DNA of 64,000 nucleotides from Alishewanella tabrizica (lineage in GTDB: Bacteria; Pseudomonadota; Gammaproteobacteria; Enterobacterales; Alteromonadaceae): the NCBI RefSeq assembly GCF_014652375.1, contig NZ_BMYR01000012.1:62001-126000 (forward strand). The letters run 5' to 3'. The notes below the pieces were generated by a model. The model did not search any database, was not told where the DNA came from, and worked only from the letters and a program-made list of their open reading frames with translations. Of the stretch, positions 58,040 through 64,000 are shown in pieces; position 1 is the first letter of the stretch; each line of letters begins with the position of its first letter. The position numbers and the translations under genes are program-made.

Positions 58040-59065
58040 ATGAAAGCATTAGCAAAATTAAAAGCAGAACCGGGCATTTGGCAAACTGACGTCGAAAAAC
58101 CTGAAGTTGGACCAAATGATGTATTAATTCGGATTAAAAAAACCGCCATTTGTGGTACCGACGTGCACATATATAAATGGGATGAGTGGGCACAAAACAC
58201 CATTCCACATGGCATGGTGGTAGGTCATGAATATGTGGGTATAGTGGAAGGCATGGGATCGGAAGTGCGTGGCTTTAGCATTGGCGATCGCGTTTCTGGT
58301 GAAGGGCATATCACCTGCGGTTATTGCCGTAATTGTCGTGCCGGTCGGGTGCATTTGTGTCGAAATACCATTGGTGTTGGTGTTAACCGTACCGGCTCTT
58401 TTGCCGAATATCTGGTTATTCCAGCGTTTAACGCCTTTAAATTACCCGACAATATCCCGGATAATATTGCGGCTATTTTCGATCCTTTTGGGAATGCGGT
58501 GCACACCGCTTTATCGTTCGATTTAGTGGGTGAAGACGTACTGATCACAGGTGCTGGCCCTATCGGTATTATGGCCGCCGCGGTGGCACGTCATGTTGGT
58601 GCTCGGCATGTGGTCGTGACTGACGTTAACCCTTACCGGCTGGCGCTGGCGCTAAAAATGGGCGCAACGCGGGCGGTAGATGTCAGTAAACAAAACCTGA
58701 AAGACGTGATGCAGGAATTGGGCATGACAGAAGGTTTTGATGTTGGTTTAGAAATGTCCGGCGTGCCAACGGCGTTTAACAGTATGTTGGATACCATGAA
58801 CCATGGCGGTAAAATTGCCATGCTGGGTATTCCACCTTCGACGATGGCAATCGATTGGAATAAAGTGATTTTCAAAGGGTTGGTGATCAAGGGTATTTAT
58901 GGTCGCGAAATGTTTGAAACCTGGTACAAAATGGCCAGTTTAATTCAATCTGGCTTAGATTTAACGCCAATCATTACCCACGAAATGCCAATGGAAAACT
59001 ACAAAGAAGGCTTTGAGATCATGTGCTCAGGCCAATCTGGTAAAGTGATCCTAAACTGGTCTTAA
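58040..59065 (+). CDS. tdh: L-threonine 3-dehydrogenase
   Basis: 341-aa zinc alcohol-dehydrogenase family enzyme. Catalytic zinc ligands in CGTDVH and GHEYVG, structural zinc ligands in [15 protein letters not shown], and the NAD-binding [13 protein letters not shown]. Oxidises threonine to 2-amino-3-ketobutyrate. Second gene of the kbl-tdh operon, standard order. Confidence 0.97.
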   Translation: MKALAKLKAEPGIWQTDVEKPEVGPNDVLIRIKKTAICGTDVHIYKWDEWAQNTIPHGMVVGHEYVGIVEGMGSEVRGFSIGDRVSGEGHITCGYCRNCRAGRVHLCRNTIGVGVNRTGSFAEYLVIPAFNAFKLPDNIPDNIAAIFDPFGNAVHTALSFDLVGEDVLITGAGPIGIMAAAVARHVGARHVVVTDVNPYRLALALKMGATRAVDVSKQNLKDVMQELGMTEGFDVGLEMSGVPTAFNSMLDTMNHGGKIAMLGIPPSTMAIDWNKVIFKGLVIKGIYGREMFETWYKMASLIQSGLDLTPIITHEMPMENYKEGFEIMCSGQSGKVILNWS

Positions 59066-59099
59066 GCCTATCACATTTAAGTCTTATCATCCTTTAGGG

Positions 59100-59144
59100 G
59101 GTGATATAGGTAATCACCTAGCGTAATCCCATTACGCTAGGTGA
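59100..59144. repeat. Long perfect inverted repeat after tdh
   Basis: TCACCTAGCGTAAT (59114-59127), CCC, ATTACGCTAGGTGA (59131-59144): a 14-bp perfect stem with a 3-base loop. GGTGAT (59100-59105) can pair instead with ATCACC (59113-59118), giving a competing hairpin. It lies in the convergent gap between tdh and the GGDEF gene; no T-run on either side. Confidence 0.7.
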
Positions 59145-59232
59145 AATACTAAGTGATATCTATGATGTTTCATCTTGTTAGCGTAAATGGTTCGGGTACT
59201 GTTAATGAAACCTGACTTGACCTGACTTTCAC

Positions 59233-60966
59233 TTATTGCTTTTTACTGACATACACTTGATTTCGTCCATTACGTTTAACGTGGTAAAGCGCTTTATCGG
59301 CGATGTCCAATAGCACATTAATATCATATCCCGATTGAGCGGCCTCGCTAATGCCAAAACTGGCAGACAGTGTTAGCCCTGATGGTAACTGACTTGTCTC
59401 TATCGCCGCGATAGCCTCGCGACAAATCTCAGCAAGCATTTCGGCTTTATAGGCAGTGCAATCAGGTAAAACAATCGCAAACTCTTCGCCGCCAAGCCGC
59501 CCAAAAATATCACTGTTGCGCATAAAGTTGCGGCATGTTGCCACCACCTGCTGTAAAGCCCAGTCTCCAATCGCGTGACCACAGGTATCGTTAATCTGCT
59601 TAAAGTGATCCAAATCGAATAAAATTACTGACAATGGCCGTTGATTTTGTTGGCAATAGTGGGTGGCAATTTTAGCTTGCTGAAAAAAATGGTGCCGATT
59701 GCTTATTCCGGTAAGTTGGTCAAATTCCGCCATTTTGCGATAACGCTTACTACGGGTCATACCGCGGTAGGTTAGTGCAACCAACACTAAGCTTAAACTG
59801 CTGATAAGCAATAATAACAGGTAACGGTTATCTGCCTGCTGCTGATATAAATTACGTTCCAGTGTTAGCAGTGCATTATCTTTATCCAGTAACTGAATAC
59901 GTTGTTCTTTTAACTGTGCCTTACTACTGACTAATTGGTAGGCTAGTTGTTGAGAGGCTTTTTCTGTGGCAATCGCGAGCTCAGTATCACGGCGTTTTTC
60001 ACTATAACGCAATAAATTCTCAAAATTGCGTTCTGCTTGCGCAATCAGAGTAAGCACCTGGTAAGTGCTTAGCACGGCTGGATCATTACGATCATTTGGT
60101 AAAATCTGCTCAGCTTGCCTTGCCAGCTTATTAGCAGCAATAAGCTGGCCTTGTTGTAACAGTGCTTTTGCGGCAGCGACGTTAAAACCTGCCGTTAAAA
60201 TCGGATAATCAATCTGTTCAACCTGCGGATAATATTGCTGATAAAACGTCAGTGCAGTAGCAGCTTGTTGTTGCTCAACTAAATAAAACATATGGTTGCG
60301 AATATTTAGCAAATTAAACATGGCCTCTGCTGCTAGTTCACACAACAGATTGACTTCATTGAATTTTTCTTGGTAAATACTGAAAGAGGTTGAGTGATAA
60401 AGGCTTGGCAATCCTAGTGATTCGAGACGACAGCGCAGGGTTTTGTTGCGAGTAAGCGTTAAACCATTGCCAATTAATTGTTGGATTTGCTTATAACGTT
60501 CAATTTTGCTGTAAAGCAAAATAACTGGCCCCATAATCTGATAGTAAAGCTGCTCATCATTTACTGATGAAGCATAGTTGATCAGTTTTTCAACGCTAGC
60601 AAAGGCGTCGGTATACTTAAAGCTGAGAGTGTGAATATTCACAATCAAACTGGTCGCTCTTATGGCGAGTTGTTCACTAGCTTGCTGTTCAATTTCTTCC
60701 GCAAGCTTGAGTGCTTGATTGAAATCACCTTTTGATACCAGATCCCAAGCGGATAATAATGCAAGTTTATGCTTGTCATCCTGCTCAATTGGCTCATCAA
60801 TTAGGCTGTTCTTCAATGAAGCAAGGCGATCACTAAATACAATCCTATCTTTCAGACGTAGTTCATCGAGCGCTTGGAGTTGTTCTGAAATACTGCTTGT
60901 ATTAGCGTATACAGAAGTAATCACGCAGCTAAAAAAGATGGCTAGAATCGATTTTATGAGTCTCAT
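59233..60966 (-). CDS. Diguanylate cyclase with periplasmic helical repeat sensor
   Basis: 577 aa. Signal-like N-terminus (LIKSILAIFFSCVITSVYA), a large all-helical region (about 25-365) resembling TPR repeats, coiled coil, one helix (YLLLLLISSLSLVLVALTY), and a GGDEF domain (about 410-575) with GGEEF in the active site and the inhibitory RxxD site five residues before it (RNSD). It should make c-di-GMP in response to a periplasmic cue. Monocistronic, convergent with tdh. Confidence 0.93.
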   Translation of the reverse strand: MRLIKSILAIFFSCVITSVYANTSSISEQLQALDELRLKDRIVFSDRLASLKNSLIDEPIEQDDKHKLALLSAWDLVSKGDFNQALKLAEEIEQQASEQLAIRATSLIVNIHTLSFKYTDAFASVEKLINYASSVNDEQLYYQIMGPVILLYSKIERYKQIQQLIGNGLTLTRNKTLRCRLESLGLPSLYHSTSFSIYQEKFNEVNLLCELAAEAMFNLLNIRNHMFYLVEQQQAATALTFYQQYYPQVEQIDYPILTAGFNVAAAKALLQQGQLIAANKLARQAEQILPNDRNDPAVLSTYQVLTLIAQAERNFENLLRYSEKRRDTELAIATEKASQQLAYQLVSSKAQLKEQRIQLLDKDNALLTLERNLYQQQADNRYLLLLLISSLSLVLVALTYRGMTRSKRYRKMAEFDQLTGISNRHHFFQQAKIATHYCQQNQRPLSVILFDLDHFKQINDTCGHAIGDWALQQVVATCRNFMRNSDIFGRLGGEEFAIVLPDCTAYKAEMLAEICREAIAAIETSQLPSGLTLSASFGISEAAQSGYDINVLLDIADKALYHVKRNGRNQVYVSKKQ

Positions 60967-61361
60967 TATTAATCCAGCTTAAGCCGTTCCGTCGCATAAC
61001 GCTGTGCGAGTCGCGGAAAAGAATGACATGCAGCGCTAAGTTGCCAAATTAGTGTCTGGACTCTGCTTTGCAGCGGTAAGAATAAAAAAGACATCATCAG
61101 AGCTCTACAGCGGGGCATTCTTATGCTTAATGTAGGCAGTTTTTACAGTAGCGACAAGAGGGCGTTAGTTGAAATGCGAGATTATTGCTTAGAAACGTCC
61201 GCCACGCCGTTTTCTTGCTGGCAATTAAAGCCTTTGGCTCATAGCGCGGTTACGTTGTCGGCTGGTTAAGCTGTTGCCCCATGTTGGTAAGCCTATATAT
61301 CATAGCCGGTATTTTAATTTGGTCTCTCAAGTGATGATTCAGCCTGCGTTGATCCCTTTTT
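60967..61361. other. Intergenic region between the GGDEF gene and dusC
   Basis: 395 bases without a supported gene; it should contain the promoter of the minus-strand GGDEF gene. A 47-codon plus-strand open frame from 61122 (MLNVGSFYSSDKRALVEMRD...) has no family match and no clear ribosome site, so it is not called. The region looks like decayed sequence rather than a dense promoter. Confidence 0.5.
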
Positions 61362-62303
61362 CTATTTAATGCAGCGCTGTTGTTCAAGTAAGTTAAGGAT
61401 ATCCTGGCTTTTGGTGAGTAAGCGCAGCTGGCTAAATAATTGCTGTGCCTCGGGGTATTGCAGTTTTAAATAACTAAACCACTGCTTCACTCGATTCGCA
61501 TAGTATTTGCCTTTATCGCCGGCAATTTCAAATTCTGAATACTGCATTAGTAATGTAAGTACTTCTGGCCATGGCAGCGGGGCAGCGTGGTTGCGAATAT
61601 GTTGTGCTAAATTGGGCATTGCTAGGGCGCCACGCCCCAGCATAATATCGCTGCACGCACTTTGTTGCTGACATAATAGGGCGTGCTCGGCATTCCAAAT
61701 CTCGCCGTTAGCGATAAGCGGTATCTTAACCTGTTGCTTAATTTTGGCAATCCAAGGCCAGTAAGCCGGTGGCCGATAGCCATCACTTTTGGTGCGGGCA
61801 TGAATAGCCAAACTGCTGGCACCCGCTTCAGCGATAGCCTGTGCATTCGCTATAGCCAAGCTGGTATCATCATAGCCAAGACGAATTTTCGCACTCACTG
61901 GAAATTGTGCGGGTACCGCATCGCGCACGGCTTTGACAATGTGATAGAGCGTATTAGTTTCTTTTAACAGTACAGCACCGCCGCGGCTTTTATTAACCGC
62001 CTTAGCCGGACAGCCAAAGTTGAGATCCACGCCCGGAGAGCCAAGCTCTACCGCCCGTGCCGCATTCTCGGCCAGCCAGTGGGGCTCTTGCCCCAATAAT
62101 TGCACCCGTACCGGCGTACCGGCGCGCGTTTTACCCCCTTGCAGTAATTCTGGGCAAAGGCGAGTAAACACGCGGGCTGGCAGTTTTTGGTCTACCACGC
62201 GTACAAATTCAGTAATACACAAATCATAGCCGCCAATCTGCGTTAGCATCTCGCGCATCAGATGATCAACTACGCCCTCCATTGGGGCTAATACAATTTG
62301 CAT
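61362..62303 (-). CDS. dusC: tRNA-dihydrouridine(16) synthase DusC
   Basis: 313-aa FMN enzyme. Starts MQIVLAPMEGVVDHLMREML as DusC does, has the catalytic Cys in NFGCPAKAVNKSRGGAVLL and FMN-binding LAIHARTKSDGY and IPLIANGEIW. The AVNKSRGG variant and AMEGV N-terminus favour DusC over DusA/DusB. Start follows the stop of the DUF2256 gene with no gap. Confidence 0.94.
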   Translation of the reverse strand: MQIVLAPMEGVVDHLMREMLTQIGGYDLCITEFVRVVDQKLPARVFTRLCPELLQGGKTRAGTPVRVQLLGQEPHWLAENAARAVELGSPGVDLNFGCPAKAVNKSRGGAVLLKETNTLYHIVKAVRDAVPAQFPVSAKIRLGYDDTSLAIANAQAIAEAGASSLAIHARTKSDGYRPPAYWPWIAKIKQQVKIPLIANGEIWNAEHALLCQQQSACSDIMLGRGALAMPNLAQHIRNHAAPLPWPEVLTLLMQYSEFEIAGDKGKYYANRVKQWFSYLKLQYPEAQQLFSQLRLLTKSQDILNLLEQQRCIK

Positions 62304-62474
62304 TTAACGGGTATCTTTCTGGTGGTTTAACGAGTTACTTTGGCGTTGCCGGCGACAGCGCTCGGAGCAATAGCGTACTTCATCCCAATTGCGCTCCCAC
62401 TTTTTGCGCCAGCTAAACGCCAAGCCGCACACTTGGCAGATTTTTTCGGGTAAATTAACTTTTTTGTGCGGCAT
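62304..62474 (-). CDS. DUF2256 small zinc-finger-like protein
   Basis: 56 aa, too short for many gene callers. Contains CxxC...C...C (CQVCG at 13-16 and YCSERC at 36-40) with the family tryptophan block [20 protein letters not shown]; begins [16 protein letters not shown]2256 (PF10013) proteins are small and of unknown function, often beside photolyase or other flavin genes; here the stop directly abuts the dusC start, suggesting one transcript. Confidence 0.9.
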   Translation of the reverse strand: MPHKKVNLPEKICQVCGLAFSWRKKWERNWDEVRYCSERCRRQRQSNSLNHQKDTR

Positions 62475-62554
62475 AAGGGATGGCTACGTTAATTGAATGG
62501 AAAATGCGGCTGCGTTCACGAGATGGCAGCCATGCAATTAGGTTCGACGGCACG

Positions 62555-63427
62555 TTATACGCTATAAATGGTTCGCAGATCGTGCCGATGCATTAATTCT
62601 GCAAGTTCAGGTAATTGTAATGGCTCCAATTCCAGCACTTCTAGAATGCTCATTTGATGTTGTTGCCACTCTGGATCAACATTAATGCCAAACAGTTGTC
62701 TACTTTCGCCGCTTAAATACTCAGCGATTTTTAATACTGCAAAGCGTTGATGTTCATCGATATTGTCGGTAGCTAATAACAACGTAGGGCTATGATGATA
62801 GGCAATAACATTACAGAGCGTATCGGTAAGGCCCCATGATTCCGCCACTAAATAGCCTAATACTTCGTGACTGGTATGAAATAAGGGTTCTTCAATCGCG
62901 CCGGCGCTGTGCTGCTCAAGTAACCCTCGCTGCATAATGGCGGGATACTGGTTACTTTGTTGGCTTATCAAGGCCATGCCGGCGTTTCGAAATAAGCCTA
63001 ACGAGTAGCAATCATCTTGAAATTGTTGATCAAAGTTAAGTTGTTTAGCCAGTGTCATGGCTAAATTGGCCGTATGTAGCGCGTTCGTCCAGAGTTTTTT
63101 GCTAAAGCTGTCTTCTCTGCCGTCTTCTAAAGTAAAGCGCAGTAACACACTGCGCGCGAGTGACACAACGCGGTTAAGGCCTAAGTAACGACACGCTTGC
63201 TCTACCGAGGTTATTTTATTGCGTAAGCCAAAGAATGCCGAATTGACCACTTTTAACGTGAAGCCTGCGGTACCAATATCTAACGCAATTAACGAGGCAA
63301 TACGATTTAAATCAGGCTCGGCGCTATTTAGTTGCTGCTGTATATGCCGTAACACTTGCGGTTGCGGTGGAATGGTAAAGCCTTGTAATGCATGCTCAAT
63401 CAGGGCCATATTTATCGCTTTAACCAT
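62555..63427 (-). CDS. HDOD domain protein
   Basis: 290 aa. HDOD (degenerate HD) domain over about residues 15-210: FTIPPQPQVLRHIQQQLNSA, IASLIALDIGTAGFTLKVVN and HTSHEVLGYLVAESWGL; the catalytic HD pair is missing, as in the family. HDOD proteins are signalling scaffolds without known enzyme activity. Start could be the ATG at 63427 or 63409. 33 bases downstream of an acidic protein gene with which it is likely co-transcribed. Confidence 0.9.
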   Translation of the reverse strand: MVKAINMALIEHALQGFTIPPQPQVLRHIQQQLNSAEPDLNRIASLIALDIGTAGFTLKVVNSAFFGLRNKITSVEQACRYLGLNRVVSLARSVLLRFTLEDGREDSFSKKLWTNALHTANLAMTLAKQLNFDQQFQDDCYSLGLFRNAGMALISQQSNQYPAIMQRGLLEQHSAGAIEEPLFHTSHEVLGYLVAESWGLTDTLCNVIAYHHSPTLLLATDNIDEHQRFAVLKIAEYLSGESRQLFGINVDPEWQQHQMSILEVLELEPLQLPELAELMHRHDLRTIYSV

Positions 63428-63460
63428 ACTACCTACTCCGCTGGTGGTGTTGATCTGAGA

Positions 63461-63925
63461 TTATGAATCGAGATAAGGCCGACCCAACATTAGCTGTTGA
63501 GCTAATTGCTGTTCGGTTTGCTGTTCGCTAAGTTGCAAATCATTAAATTGCACATCAAATTGCAGCAGTTCATCGTCTGGCAAATTCATGGCAACCAGTT
63601 TATCAGGCACCTGGCCCACTTGCCGGTAAGCATTAATGGCTACCTGAGCCGCTTGCTCCATCAGTGTTAAAAAATCCCCTAACGGATATTGCTGAAAAAT
63701 GTCAGCGTCTAAATGCGCCCAGCCTAATAAATCGCCGCTTATACTGCCATCGGCATGATCAGTAAACAACATGGATACCGCAGCACAATGCGGGTTCTCA
63801 CCCGGTTCAAATTGTTCTACATCATCTGCTGAGAACAGTAATACATAGCCAAAACCTGGGCAGCCTTCTGCATCCATTTCGTCGAACGACGGATCGTACA
63901 ACAAGAATAATTGAGTTTCAGACAT
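63461..63925 (-). CDS. Uncharacterised acidic protein
   Basis: 154 aa, no domain recognised. Strongly acidic N-terminal half (YDPSFDEMDAEGCPGFGYVL, FSADDVEQFEPGENPHC) and a Gln/Leu-rich C-terminus (LSEQQTEQQLAQQL). No signal peptide or membrane helix. ATG with AAATGCC upstream and a weak AAGG site. Directly upstream of the HDOD gene, so perhaps a partner. A real gene by length and composition; function unknown. Confidence 0.8.
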   Translation of the reverse strand: MSETQLFLLYDPSFDEMDAEGCPGFGYVLLFSADDVEQFEPGENPHCAAVSMLFTDHADGSISGDLLGWAHLDADIFQQYPLGDFLTLMEQAAQVAINAYRQVGQVPDKLVAMNLPDDELLQFDVQFNDLQLSEQQTEQQLAQQLMLGRPYLDS

Positions 63926-64000
63926 GGCATTTTTCCCAAGGTAAATGTAAACCGCTATTCTACCTTAGCCAAGCGCGCGGCTAAAGCCTTGTTGGTTAAT

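Noticed and set aside
61122-61268. 47-codon plus-strand frame in the GGDEF-dusC gap
   Set aside because: No ribosome site, no recognisable family and composition unlike neighbouring genes; listed only as part of the gap.
63965-64000. Possible C-terminal end of another minus-strand gene at the right edge (reads INQQGFSRALG then TAA)
   Set aside because: Only about 11 codons are visible and no family can be recognised, so it was not listed as a gene.

Overview
The window is a chromosomal segment of a gammaproteobacterium, most likely an Alteromonadales/Chromatiaceae-type marine or alkaliphilic genus such as Rheinheimera, Alishewanella or Arsukibacterium (genus is inference from gene order and protein flavour; no rRNA is present). 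Support comes from the rpoN/lpt/kds and mla/murA block in the enterobacterial order, zapG-degQ-degS / zapE / rplM-rpsI / petABC / sspAB in the order known from Vibrio, Shewanella and Alteromonas, and abundant TonB/SapC/GGDEF/HDOD genes. Coding density is high, with short overlaps inside operons. I saw no tRNA, rRNA, insertion sequence, CRISPR array or prophage.

Layout. 0-7.6 kb: the tail (D-E-F-G) of one Mrp/Mnh multisubunit Na+/H+ antiporter operon converges on a second, complete operon (A-B-C-D-E-F-G, minus strand). 7.7-15.5 kb (minus): yrbG, kdsD, kdsC, lptC, lptA, lptB, rpoN, hpf, ptsN, rapZ, npr, serving KDO/LPS supply and transport, sigma-54 and the nitrogen PTS. 15.8-20.3 kb (plus): mlaFEDCB, ibaG, murA, serving outer-membrane lipid asymmetry and peptidoglycan precursors. 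20.4-23.5 kb (minus): zapG, degQ, degS. 23.6-29.8 kb (plus): zapE, rplM-rpsI, petABC (cytochrome bc1), sspA-sspB. 30-33.2 kb: divergent ilvY/ilvC, then mgsA. 33.3-37.05 kb: a ferric-iron ABC importer of fbpABC type.

The accessory part is 37-52.5 kb. It holds a periplasmic solute-binding protein, a secreted MetX-like alpha/beta hydrolase with a GntP permease, a divergent TonB-dependent receptor, a NarL/LuxR response regulator, a bacteriocin/microcin cassette (HlyD adaptor, double-glycine precursor, small membrane protein, C39-peptidase ABC exporter, second small membrane protein), a large SSF-PAS-kinase-receiver hybrid of CbrA/CrbS type, and a 3-hydroxybutyrate dehydrogenase. The bacteriocin cassette lies between a kinase and a response regulator that look like partners, as if inserted between them. 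It is the most novel-looking system in the window: the precursor and both small membrane proteins match no family I can name.

52.8-64 kb: AbgT transporter, SapC-family protein, coaD, a TetR regulator followed by kbl-tdh (threonine catabolism), a GGDEF diguanylate cyclase, dusC with a small DUF2256 gene directly upstream, an HDOD protein and an uncharacterised acidic protein. Regulatory DNA worth attention includes a sigma-E-like promoter before degQ, long hairpins before degS and after tdh, a perfect 14-bp palindrome at the kbl promoter, and an intrinsic-terminator-like hairpin in the rplM leader.
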